Part shown: piece after piece, positions 23,918 through 34,246 of the stretch | How positions within the stretch are numbered: the first letter of the stretch is position 1 | Layout: every line of letters begins with the position of its first letter | DNA from: Hymenopellis radicata | Taxonomy: Eukaryota; Basidiomycota; Agaricomycetes; Agaricales; Physalacriaceae | Assembly (NCBI GenBank): GCA_015501595.1 | Contig: JADNRX010000146.1 | Coordinates: 60,518 to 124,517 of the forward strand | Reading direction: 5' to 3' | DNA length: 64,000 nucleotides | Translations under genes and position numbers: made by a program | Notes under the pieces: model-generated | The model's input: only the letters and a program-made list of their open reading frames with translations | Told to the model about the DNA's origin: nothing | The model's database searches: none

Positions 23918-24996
23918 ATGGCCGAAGGCAGCAACTACGATTTCCTATTCAAGGTCGCTATTCCCGCCGCTCCTGTCCCCGTCGCCCGTCCTAATATTGT
24001 TTGTTGTAGGTCGTTCTCATTGGAGACTCAGGCGTCGGAAAGTCGTACGTTATTCGCTCTTTCTTACAGCATTCCCGGTCTTACTGCCTATGGCAGGAAC
24101 TGTATGAACCCTCCAAGGAAAACTGGCGTCGTCGCTGACAATATGACCGACAGTGCTCTCGCGATTCACACGTAATGAATTCAACCTTGAGTCGAAATCT
24201 ACCATCGGCGTCGAATTCGCAACGCGGTCGATAAACGTTGACTCAAAGACGGTCAAGGCGCAGATTTGGGATACAGGTGAGTGTCTATTGAGCGAGCTTG
24301 CAACTATTTTTCTGTGCATTTTCTTTCATTTCTCCTAACAACCCAATTTCTTGCCTGCATTTCTGTCGAACAATTGCTAACATCAATCTCATTATAGCGG
24401 GCCAGGAGCGTTACCGCGCCATCACATCTGCGTCAGTCTCGCGGTCCGTATCGCATCCCGTTGTCTGACATGATCATCTACAGCTATTACCGAGGCGCTG
24501 TCGGTGCCCTCCTCGTCTACGACATCGCCAAACACGCTACATACGTCAACGTCACACGGTGGTTGAAGGAGCTGCGCGACCATGCCGATTCCAACATCGT
24601 CATTATGCTCGTCGGCAACAAGAGTGACTTGAAGCACTTGCGGGCGGTACCAACAGATGAGGCAAAGGCCTTCTCGGGTGAGTAGCCTAATTTTGCGGGG
24701 TTTTTCCTTTGCGGGGTATTCACGGTGTCCCAGCGGAAAATGGACTGTCATTCATAGAAACATCAGCGCTGGACGCTTCCAATGTCGAATCGGCTTTCCA
24801 AACTATCTTGACTGGTGCGTATTATGCTCACCGCGACTGATGGTGTCTCATTGATACGTGGTTGACAGATATCTACCGCATCGTGTCGAGCAAGTCGCTT
24901 GAGTCTGCCAGCAACCCCGTTGAGGCTCCCGGCCCCAGTGTCAACGTCGGTATAAGTGTGGATCCGCAGGCCAACCAGGGAAGCAAGTGCTGCTAG
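23918..24996 (+). CDS. RAB11: Rab11-family small GTPase (Ypt3/Ypt31-like)
   Basis: Encodes a Rab11 GTPase for trans-Golgi and recycling-endosome traffic. The exons are 23918-23953, 24010-24044, 24097-24101, 24154-24276, 24398-24432, 24483-about 24678, then one starting about 24733 and a last one ending at 24996. The protein starts [20 protein letters not shown] and carries all G motifs: GDSGVGKS (P-loop), TIGVEF (switch I), WDTAGQE (switch II), NKSDL and ETSAL. It ends with the double-cysteine prenylation motif KCC. The Rab11-typical sequence [16 protein letters not shown] is obtained only if a 5-nt exon, GAACT at 24097-24101, is spliced between two 52-nt introns (gtacgt...ggcag and gtatga...gacag). 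No breaks are seen. Confidence 0.9.
24097..24101 (+). other. Five-nucleotide microexon of Rab11
   Basis: GAACT is flanked by a cag acceptor (24094-24096) and a gtatga donor (24102). It supplies the last base of the P-loop Ser codon, the Asn codon and the first base of the next Leu codon. Skipping it fuses the flanking exons out of frame and hits a stop within a few codons. Confidence 0.8.
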
Positions 24997-25272
24997 ATGA
25001 TAATGACCTCAGGCGACGGAGGGGGAAGGACTAATTAGAGCATGTGGTTGTACATCTCTGTCACGTTTCTCTTCGTATTACCTTCCTAGTGTTCATATTA
25101 CTGTATTTTCCATCTTTTTCTGGTATTGATCATATTGTGGATTCCTTTCACCTTGCATCGACTCCTCCAGCTCGCGATACCTTCCTTACCTTGCGTTCAG
25201 GTTCGCATTCACGTATGTTCGCCGGTGGCTGTGTATACTTTCTCCTTTCTGTCCTCCATGTCATGACCAATA

Positions 25273-26076
25273 ATGTCGGAACCCAACTGGAAAGCTTTAC
25301 TCGAACGGTTCAACTCTCTGGTCGCTAGAAACACGTCGGATGCAGACGAGCACACTCTTCGCGAGCTATACTATGCGTTTAATGATCTCCTAGATCCTCG
25401 CCACGTAACACGGGAAGATGGAACACCGTACGTTGTTGAGAGCGCGTTCGGTGAAACTATACCCTTCATGCATATCCAAAAAGATATTGTTCACATGAGG
25501 CTGGAGAGGATGGGCAAGTCGATTACCGGTTCGTGTCGTTTTCACCTCTCGCTTTATAGGTGCTTATAAATGTGCACAGACGAGCCGTCGACAGGCAAAA
25601 GAAAGGCCTCCGGCAGCCCGGATCTCTCGGATTATAGCGACGCGAAGCGCTTGTGCAAGTCGCCTAGCGTGAGCACTCCATCCGTGGTGGGTGTTTGTTC
25701 AGATTCTGTGCTCAGAAACACTTTTCTCATCATGTATGTACTGTTCTAGTCATCCCCGTCCACAAAGGACATCGAGTCCGGGGCATCTTCTCCGTCTATG
25801 ATGGCACGTCCGATTTTCCCGTATAACGATCCCCTAAAAATCCTAAGCTTACTATACAGACCTCGCCCCAAGTCTCGACGACACTCACCGACCTGCTCCT
25901 GCATCAGACGGCGACCCTGCGCAAGATCCAGCAGGAGTACAACGAGAGCATCGCGGCGGTGCAGCAGGCCAGGGAGCGGCACGCGCGCGCGGCGACGCGC
26001 ATGGCGGAGGCAAGGCAGCAGGTCAATGAGACGGCGCGAAGGATGATTGAGGAGGGGCCGATGAGTGCGCCATGAT
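25273..26076 (+). CDS. Small basidiomycete protein with C-terminal coiled coil
   Basis: A four-to-five exon plus-strand gene 280 bp downstream of Rab11. It starts MSEPNWKALLERFNSLVARN, continues with a helical segment (LRELYYAFNDLLDP), then a basic/Ser-rich middle (TGKRKASGSPDLSDYSDAKR, with a possible nuclear signal). It ends with a long heptad-like helix (TLTDLLLHQTATLRKIQQEY...RMAEARQQVNETARRMIEEG) and a stop at 26076. Introns near 25528-25578, 25687-25749 and 25809-25860 have normal borders. I do not recognise a domain; the coiled coil suggests oligomerisation. A copy of its last about 60 bp is found at about 30192-30240. Confidence 0.6.
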
Positions 26077-26624
26077 ATCAAGAATCCAAGATACCGAGTT
26101 TTGATCAATCGATGCCGTTTACTGAACGGCGCTGTCATGTAAGTGACTTATGTGGTCTGTCTCTGCCTGCCATGCTGATAGTGGGTGCAACTGTTGTCAT
26201 CGTCGATGTCGGCACGCTCAGTCTTCTCTTTCTGATTCCGGCAGATGTGTCGAGTCTCATTCGTGGGCTCGTGGGGTTGAAGTGGGCATCCGCCGTACTT
26301 ACTGGTGGTGCTTAATTCTTGTTTGCTCTGTCTGTACTTTCAAAATGTATTAAGTAATTGGTTGGTCGCCCAGTTCTCGAGAGGACCCAGGGGCGTAATA
26401 CTACTATACCACTACTACTGATCTCTAAGCTGAGATCATGTTCTTTGAGTCAACTGCTGCCCCCGTTTGTGAAGATGGTTTGGGAGACTTACGGCTCGGC
26501 GTTGGGAGACTTGTAGTATTTTGGCTCTCTGACGGGGCAGAGCGCCCCCTCGTTGAGGCGTGGTCACCTCCCAGATCCTGTGCAGCAGCAGTGGGACATT
26601 GCTGTATTATTCTTATTATTACAC
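26077..26624. other. Intergenic between coiled-coil gene and F-box duplicon B
   Basis: No gene supported. A short TA-rich tract (tattattcttattattacacttacac, about 26603-26630) lies at the 3' end of the type-1 F-box gene. Confidence 0.4.
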
Positions 26625-28393
26625 TTACACATACACCTTGCGTCGATCGTGCAAGTCTACAGTATACCCGAGATTGAGACTTCCATCACGGTTCACGGGG
26701 CGCGTTCCCCCCATTGTGCATATCGAAATGTTCAGTCCATCCCGTTTCAGCTTCAAGAGCCGCTTAATGTCGACCCTCGTCCAAGCATTGTATATGTCCG
26801 CGTCGAACCGGAACAAGATTTCGACGTTCTGCAATCGCGCAGCCTTATTGTCATCACGATAACGGCTGTCGAGGCAGTCGCAAAGATCATCTCCGATGAA
26901 GTCGATGGTGCGCTTCATGTCGTACGTCGACGAGCTTTCGATGTGGATGATGAAGGTTGTGAGTTTCGGCACGAGCTGGGAGCGATTTGTGAATGTGAGC
27001 TCGGGCCAGAGTTCGTTGAGCGCCGAATCATATTCGCCGCTCTGACTCCAGTGGTTGTACTTGAGCTTGAGCTCCGTGAGCTCCGGCGTAAGCGCGAGGA
27101 CCTCGCATAGGCCCATTAGATCAGACAAGTCTACGATCCTGAGGCTCTTCAGCGAACAACCCGACCGGACAATCAAATTGGCGATGGCGGTCATCATGCC
27201 ATCGGGCTCCGGCTCGCGGGAATGAGGGTGAGTATGCCCGGGTTTTTGACATGCAGTTCTTCGAGACATGGGAGTACCAGCATGTCGAGCAAATGCTCGT
27301 CAGATATAGTGAGTGTTCGAAGGGTACTATGTCGTACTGAGGGCTCTGGAGCAACGCGAGAGTCTCTGAACCAAGATCTGAGCGGATATGTCATTCGGAG
27401 GTGTGTGAGATTTAGACACGTCGGAAGAAGACGTATAGCCGACAAGATCTCCTCGTCCAGCTCGACCCATGTACTAGCCCATGTCCATTCCAAGCGGGTT
27501 ATCGGAGGTAGATGTATATCCACCTTATGATGCAACGAGTTTATGTTTCCCAGTTTGATTCTCTTGAGAGAAGGGGCGTCCACAAATGCGATGATGACGC
27601 CGTGACCTGAGACGTCAGCCATCTGTGTCCGATGTAGGCTCAGTTCAAGTGTCTGGAGGAGCGGGAGTCTTCCGCGCACTGTTTCCAGCGAAGATATCAT
27701 ACCCTGGTGGATCAGAAGAGAAAGATGTTTCCATCGCTCGGCGACGCTCATCAACTCTTTGAGCCAGAGTTCGTAGACTTCCATGACGTGTGTATTATCA
27801 GCGTCTGAGTCAAAGTGCAGTTTTACGTCGAGGGGAGTTTCGCCGCTGAGGGCAAGTGCTCTGCGCAGTATGGGGAGGGAATCTTTGATGACAACGTCCT
27901 TGTCACTCGTGGGGTCAACACAGTCTAAGTGGATGCGCGCCCATAGAAGCGGCGTAGATACAACTATGTTCCTCCAGCGACGGCAGACCTGACCGAGCAG
28001 CCATGGCCCGCCCGAGGTATCCAAGATATCCGTGTGATCCACACAGGAAAGATTAAAGATTTTGGTCAAAATCTCTTGGGGAAGACACCGCAATGGTGAT
28101 AGTACGCCGCGACACTTTGAAAGCACGTCCTGCATTCGCGACTGTTCCTGCTCCAAGTGTTGTATGATGGTGCGAAGATGCTCTCGTCTGGTGGCAAGAA
28201 CATCGACTCCTTCCTGGACCTTGGAAAGAATCTCCTTTGCATAGAGCTGTCTGTCTATGTCACTGATGGGTTCGTTGGTGTTCGCTAGACGCTTATAGAT
28301 GTCGGTAGAGCAGAAATCGGGAAGGGAAGGACTGTGGAATTCTGCACATTGACCACAGGCGGGTGGCGGCGCACGGGAGATATTCGTGGGCAT
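26625..28393 (-). CDS. F-box protein, type-1 copy B (one frameshift)
   Basis: The most complete type-1 copy, about 590 residues. It starts MPTNISRAPPPACGQCAEFH, has a coiled-coil segment (KEILSKVQEGVDVLATRREH), then an F-box with the usual basidiomycete form: LRCLPQEILTKIFNLSCVD, GPWLLGQVCRRWRNIVVSTP and LLWARIHLDC. A leucine-rich substrate-binding region follows to LNLGYTVDLHDRRKVYV. The frame breaks once near 27195-27205 (ATGGCATGATG). One more G there would restore reading to GMMTAIANLIVRSGCSLKS, matching copy A, so the gene may be functional and the break a consensus error. It is head-to-head with the type-2 copy B, whose start lies only about 170 bp away. Confidence 0.75.
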
Positions 28394-28561
28394 GAAGACA
28401 ACAGAAACGACTTGGTGGCGGGAGGGAACAATAGGAGCTGACTTGGTGGCGGGAAGAAGAAGAAGAATGGCATCCCAGCGATTGCGGGAGGAACTTGAAG
28501 GTTCAAGGAAGATCGATCACGGTGCCGAAACCTGTCTGCCGAAACCTGTCTTTCAACGTTC
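28394..28561. promoter_or_regulatory. Bidirectional promoter of the F-box type-1/type-2 pair
   Basis: A gap of about 170 bp between opposite start codons (28393 minus, 28562 plus). A near-repeat cttggtggcgggag / cttggtggcgggaag occurs at about 28410 and 28443, and ccgaaacctgtct is directly repeated at about 28526-28551. The same divergent layout with diverged sequence is found at 2979-3182. Confidence 0.5.
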
Positions 28562-29971
28562 ATGTCGACCAATTCAGGAAACGGTATGCCCACCGCAGTT
28601 TCTCTGCGTGGTGCTCAAACATATCGCTATAGGACTTCCTTATGAATTCCCCTTGGAGTTGATCAATGCAATTATCTCTTGCCACCAGGACGACATCGCT
28701 TTCCTGCGTTCTGCGTCATTGGTGTCTAAAATCTGGCGCGCGGCAGCCCTTCCATACCTCTTTTCGGAGGCGTCCTTCCTTTGCAAGAACGACTTTGTTC
28801 GATGGGGATTGATATGCGCGTCTCTCCCCCATGTCGCCCAGTATGTTCGCAAAGTGGTGTTCAACCTGGAGGCAATGCGGAGGATGCAGGCACGCGCAAA
28901 GTCTGCGCCGACTGGGTTCATTGCGCGCGCACTCGAAGCTGCGGGGCCATACCATCCTTCCTATGCAGAATCTCCCGTTGATTGCACGTTTCCGAAACCT
29001 TCGGATTTCGACGTTGTCCTTCCCATCATGCGCAATGCGACCAGTCTTGATTGGACGATGCCCTATACAAAGGACGGATTCGATCTAGCCGCTGCCAATA
29101 CTAAACGCTTCCTGACGGCTTTCCCGAACATCACCCATCTGTCGTACTCTAGCAATCTTCAAGTTCCCGCTGTATTCCATGCGCAGTTCATGACTTTTTT
29201 CCACAACCTTCACAAATGTACATTTTCGTTGTGGGGCACAGGGGATTTGGAGCCTCTTTACATCTACTCTGCCCATCCATCTCAAATCAGCATATCCCAA
29301 CTCGAAGAGATATGGTTCAAGGAATGCGACCTAGGGTCGATGGATTGGCTTGTGGATTATGTCCTCGATCCTTCTGATCATATTCACAAGCTCGGTTGGG
29401 AATCTGGATATCCTCCTTTTTCGTCCAACAGCTTTGCTCGGCTTGTACGCATGGTTCACGGGACACTAGAGGAACTTTGTTTCAGACCACCAGACGGTTA
29501 GTGCCTATGAAACTGGGAATCCCATATTATGATTTAGGACTCACTGCTTTGGATGTAGATCTGAAGGGCTTCGAAGTTCCGCCGTTTGGCTTGAATGTTT
29601 TACCTGTCTTGCGAATTCTCTCCTTGAGGATTCTCCGCATCTCTACCGAGTCTGATCGCATCATGCAGTGGTTGAACTCGATATTTGCTGTTTTCCCGTC
29701 ATGCCCCTGCCTTCAGAGACTGGAGTTCACGTTCTATCTGGCAAAACCCACAGAGATCGACTACATGTTTGCATTTCGTTTCGTTGATTGGAACTCGTTA
29801 CTAGAAGACCGTTATCCCTCTTTGAAGGTGCTTGAATTCGAGATGATGATGAAACATGACGAAGACTTCAATATTGCAGAAAAGCAGCGCTTGGAAACCA
29901 TCATCCGACAGAACACAGAGTTGGTCGACTCTGATAAGTTTGTCATGCGGTGGAGTGAGCAAGTTTTTTGA
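28562..29971 (+). CDS. F-box protein, type-2 copy B
   Basis: The best preserved type-2 gene, with three exons: 28562-28583, 28633-29496 and 29559-29971. The spliced start MSTNSGNGLPYEFPLELI leads into the F-box-like motif (ELINAIISC...SLVSKIWRAAALPYLFSEA). A leucine-rich body follows, ending SDKFVMRWSEQVF. A short 48-nt first intron (gtatgc...ctatag) explains the non-conserved stretch between MST and GLPYE. The last codons differ from copies A and C: a run of six T instead of five before the stop removes the DDDSS tail, either a small truncation or a homopolymer error. Role: probable SCF substrate adaptor. Confidence 0.75.
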
Positions 29972-30189
29972 CGACGATTCTTCACATTGAACGAACCTTT
30001 TCTTCTAGGTCGGGCGCGGTAATCATATTTTTCACCTCGTTAGGCTCATTCCCGCTTAGTTGTATATGTCTCACAATCGAGATGAAAGAATTCAGGACAG
30101 AAGTCGTGATATTACGAATTTCTAATTCAGTCGCCGAGATGTCGTATCGACATAATGCTGGAGGTAACACTCTGTTGTAGGCGGCTGAC

Positions 30190-30245
30190 AGCAGGTTAAT
30201 GAGACTGCGCGACGGATGGTTGAGGAGGGCCTATGAGTACGCCAA
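30190..30245 (+). pseudogene. Duplicated 3' tip of the coiled-coil gene
   Basis: caggttaatgagactgcgcgacggatggttgaggagggcc... matches the last coding bases of the gene ending at 26076 (about 26014-26073), with a few substitutions and an indel at the stop. It precedes the type-1 remnant of duplicon C just as the full gene precedes duplicon B. Confidence 0.7.
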
Positions 30246-30269
30246 TGACAATGGCCATAATGTACGACC

Positions 30270-30702
30270 TTACTGTGAATTTTGTATACCCGAGATTGGG
30301 ACTTCCATCACAGTTCACGGGGGGCATTCCCCCCTTGGTGCTGTTTAGTTCCGTCCTGTTTCAGCGCCACAAGCCGTTTAATGTCGACCGTCCGCGTCGA
30401 ACCGGAACAAGATTTCGACGTTCTGCAATTGCGCAGCCTTATTGTCATCACGATAACGGCTGTCGAGGCAGTCGCAAAGATCATCTCCGATGAAGTCGAT
30501 GGTGCGCTTCATGTCATACGTCGACGTGCTATCGGCGTGGATGATGAAGGTCGTGAGTTTCAGCACGAGCTGGGAGTGATTTGTGAATGTAAGCAAAGCC
30601 CAGAGCTCTTCGAGCACTACATCGTATCCGCCGCTCTGACTCCATTCCCACTTGAGCTTGAGCTCTGTGAGCTCCGGCGTAAGCGCGAGGACCGCGAATA
30701 GT
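30270..30702 (-). pseudogene. F-box type-1 gene copy C, C-terminal remnant
   Basis: A minus-strand remnant matching the last about 140 residues of the type-1 protein: LTELKLK, LEELWALLTFTNHSQLVLKL, YDMKRTIDFIGDDLCDC and NVEILFRFDAD. An internal deletion follows (...DAD then GRH, stop) before the LNLGYTV-like end near 30285. The 5' three quarters of the gene, including the F-box, are missing. Upstream sequence beyond 30702 does not match copy B. Confidence 0.75.
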
Positions 30703-31088
30703 GCCGGTAGCAGCAGGAAAGGAAGTAATAGTGAATGTTGGTATATTGGTTGCTTCTGAAATAACGCTGGGTGTGTGGGAGGTGTCCGCTGGGTGTTCGC
30801 GATGGCCTGGACCGTGATGGGGTGGCGATGCGGAAGAGACGTTGATGGGTGCAGGGGTAACGCGGAAGCGGCCTACAGTGAACGACATGGCCTGGAAACA
30901 AGCCAGAAATGAGGAACAAAGGATAATTAATGTAGTCACATGTGCTATTATACAATGAAGAATAATAATGCGCCAAACAAACGGCGGGAAATGCGCCTCG
31001 AGAGGGCGCGTAAAGCATCACGTGTCAGAATTCCCATTTTGGGAACCACGTGGCGTTGCCGACAAGTCAAAGACTGCTTTCAACGTTC
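30703..31088. other. Non-coding sequence between remnants of duplicon C
   Basis: No gene supported. The right end (about 31065-31088) resembles the leader of type-2 copy B (caacgttcatgtcgaccaatt), so the homology extends across the start codon. Confidence 0.4.
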
Positions 31089-32535
31089 ATGTCGACCAAT
31101 TTAGGAAACGGTATGTCCACCCCAGTTTCTCTTTGCGTGGTGCTCAAACATATTGCTATAGGACTTCCTGATGAACTCCCCTTGGAGTTGATCAATGAAA
31201 TTATCGCTTGCAATCAGGACGACATCGCTTTCTTGCGTTCTGCGTCATTGGTGTCTAAAATCTGGCGCGCGGCCGCCCTTCGATACCTCTTTTCGGAGGC
31301 GTCGTTCCTTTGCAAGAACGATTTCATCAGATGGACATTGATATGCTCGTCTCTGCCCCACGTCGCCCAGTATGTTCGCAAAGTGGTAGTCGATCTGGGT
31401 GAAACGGAGAGGCTGCAGGAACGCGCAAAGTCTGCGCCAACTGGGTTCATTGCGCGCGCAATCGAAGCTGCGGGGCCATACTATCCTTACACGGAGTCTC
31501 TCGCTGTAGATTGCACGTTTCCGAAAGATTCGGACTTCGTCGTGATCCTTCCTACCATGGGCAATGCGACTAGGCTTGATTGGACGATGCCCTCTCCTGA
31601 AGCCGGATTCAAACTAACTGCTGCCAATACTACGCATTTCCTAACGTCTTTCCCGAACATCACCGATCTTTCGTACTCCAGCAATCGTCAAGCTCCCCCA
31701 ATATTCCATGCCCAGTTCATGAGCTTTTACCAAAACCTTCGAAATGTACATTTTCGTTGAGGGGCACATCGGATTCGGACCCTGTTTACGTCTTCGCTGG
31801 TCATGGATCTCGAATCGGCTTCTCCCAACTAGAAGAGATATGGTTCGAGAGGTGCGGGCAGGGTCGATGGATTGGCTTCCGGACAATGTACTCCATAACT
31901 CTACTTCTCCTATTCATCTTCGAAAGCTCGGATGGGAATCTGGAGATCCTCCTTTTTCGTCCAACAGCTTTGCTCGTCTCGTACGCATGGCTCACGGGAC
32001 TCTAGAGGAACTTTGTTTCAGACCACCGTGGACGCCAGCCGGTACGTTTTCTCTGAAATCGGGAATCCCATATCATGATTTAGGACTCACTGCTTTGTAA
32101 TGTAGATCTGGCGGGCTTCGAAGCCCCTCCGTTTGGCTTGAATGCTTTACCTGTCTTGCAGATTCTTCCTTCAGGATTTTCAACATCTATCTTGAGTCTG
32201 AAAGCAGTATGCAGTGGTTGAACTCGATATTCGCTGTTTTCCCGTCATGCCCTTGCCTTCAGAGACTGGAATTCGCGTTCTATCTGGCATACTCCATAGA
32301 GATTGACAGCGTGTTTGCATTTGGTTTCCTCGATTGGAACTCGTTGCTAGAAGACCGTTATCCCTCTTTGAAGGTGCTTGAATTCGAGATGATGATGGCA
32401 GATGAAGACGAATTCGATATTGCAGAAAGGCAGCACTTGGAAACTATCATCCGACAGAGCACAGAGTTGGTCAACTCTGATAAGTTTGTCATGCGGTGGA
32501 GTGAGCAAGTTTTTGACGACGATTCTTCTCATTGA
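31089..32535 (+). pseudogene. F-box type-2 gene copy C, frameshifted
   Basis: Starts MSTNLGNG with the same first intron as the other copies and keeps the F-box region (LPDELPLELINEIIACN, SLVSKIWRAAALRYLFSEA). The frame breaks near 31745 (after FYQNLR), near 31862 (RCGQG.. / SMDWLPDNV) and again near 32168. The coding homology still continues to SEQVFDDDSSH at 32535. Three or more breaks against an intact paralogue favour a pseudogene, with the caution that homopolymer errors are frequent in this window. Confidence 0.7.
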
Positions 32536-32734
32536 ACGAACCTTCTTCTTCTAGGTCCGGCGCGGTAATCATATTTTTGACCTAGTTAGGCTCACTTCCA
32601 CTTCGGATAATCGTATGCGACATTTCCTGCTGGGAGGTAACACTCCGTACTAGCCCCAACATCGATGTCCGATACTGCTTCGGCTGCTCAACGACCGCGG
32701 TGTCCAGCATCGGACTGTCAACGCGGTCAACCAC

Positions 32735-33060
32735 TGTCCCAACGGAAAGTCGAGGAGAGAGTATAGTCCTCTATTCGATCAGGCCCTTTGGCCTGCTTAT
32801 TCTTCTTGCACTTCGTACTAACGTCCAAGTAGAGAAATGCCAACGGTAACTCACTGTTTCCGCGCGATCGCGCCAATCGGCCCATTCTACTATTCAATCG
32901 GTGAGCTCAAAGTACCATGCTTGAAATGGATACACCTTTTCTGATCCTGGGCCTGTTCTAGGGCCACTGGCCGATACCTGGCGCGTTCACCAAGAAATCC
33001 GCCCGTTACTGTCGACGGTAGCATACATGGAATTGGCATGCTCTGCTCATGATCATGGAC
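32735..33060 (-). repeat. Dispersed inverted repeat X, right copy
   Basis: Reverse complement of the segment at 3683-3970, with indels. Shared blocks include cagtttccgcg..gatcgcg, caaagtaccatgcttgaaatgga-like and gttactgtcgacggtag. It lies downstream of the type-2 pseudogene and immediately before the 3' end of the NmrA-like gene. I do not recognise what it encoded. Confidence 0.65.
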
Positions 33061-33169
33061 GGTTCCTGCAGTGCGCATCTCCTGCTTCACGCATTCATTT
33101 CTATCTTTAAATTGAACGATATTACATTCAATGCTCGTTGCCTACTAGTTCAATGCCATCGTCGAGAGG

Positions 33170-34246
33170 TCATACTCTGCAGATCGGAAGGTTGGCGTAG
33201 AACTCTTTCGCTGCCTGCTCCACCGTAACGACTGGGACATCTGGGTACAATTTGCGTGCATCCAACGAGCCGCCCGCCACAGCCTTGGCGAGCGTGTTGT
33301 CGCCACGAATATAGAGACTGTGAAAGTACTCCGATACGACCTTCGTTGCCATGTCATTGCTCTTCATTCTGGCGAAAATCTCCTCATCTGGAATCTACAC
33401 GTCGCAATCAGCATCACTGGAATCATGGAGGGCGAGACAACGATCCATACCCTTGTAAAGTCGAAGAAATCCTCTCCAGTAATCCTGTTCGCCACAGGAT
33501 AGACCTCGTCCAAATTAGCCTCGCCATCGTACGCCATGACGGTCTGGTTGAGCGTGCGCGGGTCGGCGAGGATGCGTGCGACGAAAGTACCGATTGAGTT
33601 GATATCTATGTACAACGTCTTCTGCTGGCGGTCGCCGACGTAGGTCTTGGTAATGAAGAAGTTTTCCGGCGTGGCGTGTGGCCAAGGGAGCATCCCTTGT
33701 AGCCACCATCCGACTTCTATGAAGGTATAGGACAATCCGAGTTCCTTGATGTAGTCCCGGACACCAAGTTTCTACATGCATAGTAATCAGGATTATGAGG
33801 ATATTCAAGGCGGTGGAGAATTTTCACCATGTCTTGCAAGGCCGTCACGCCGCGGGGCGCGTAAGGACCAAAGTCGGAGGGCACGACGCGTCCGACGCCC
33901 GTTTTCTTCGCGGCGCGGAACAGCGGTTTCTGGTCGATCCATGCGAGGACGAGGGACACGAGAATATCGACCCCCTCCAAGAAGGCTTCAAGCTTCTCTG
34001 GGGCCTCTGTTATGTCGCCGATGCGAACCTCTGCTCCCGCCGCCTTCAACTCTTGCACGACAGGCTTGTTGACGGAGCTAGGACGGACCAACAAGGCGAC
34101 GCGCTACGACGGGGATTAGCGCTGATCACTGTAGAAATTGGTCGACGCACGAATTTGCCCTCCTTCAACAAGGCTTTGGTGATCACACGACCAGTTTGGC
34201 CGGCACCGCCAACGAGGAGCACGAATGGTTTGGTAGTAGTAGACAT
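33170..34246 (-). CDS. NmrA-like / isoflavone-reductase-like NAD(P)-binding protein
   Basis: About four exons on the minus strand. The start MSTTTKPFVLLVGGAGQTGR carries the dinucleotide-binding GxxGxTG turn of atypical short-chain dehydrogenases. Then come VALLVRPSSVNKP, AGAEVRIGDITE, GVDILVSLVLAW, the GRVVPSDFGPYAP segment typical of the NmrA/isoflavone reductase family, and YTFIEVGWWLQGMLPWPH. The C-terminal exon ends VTVEQAAKEFYANLP at 33170. Members are redox enzymes or NAD(P)-sensing regulators in the cytosol; the substrate cannot be predicted. Introns near 34100-34160, 33770-33835 and 33375-33455 have standard borders. Confidence 0.75.
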
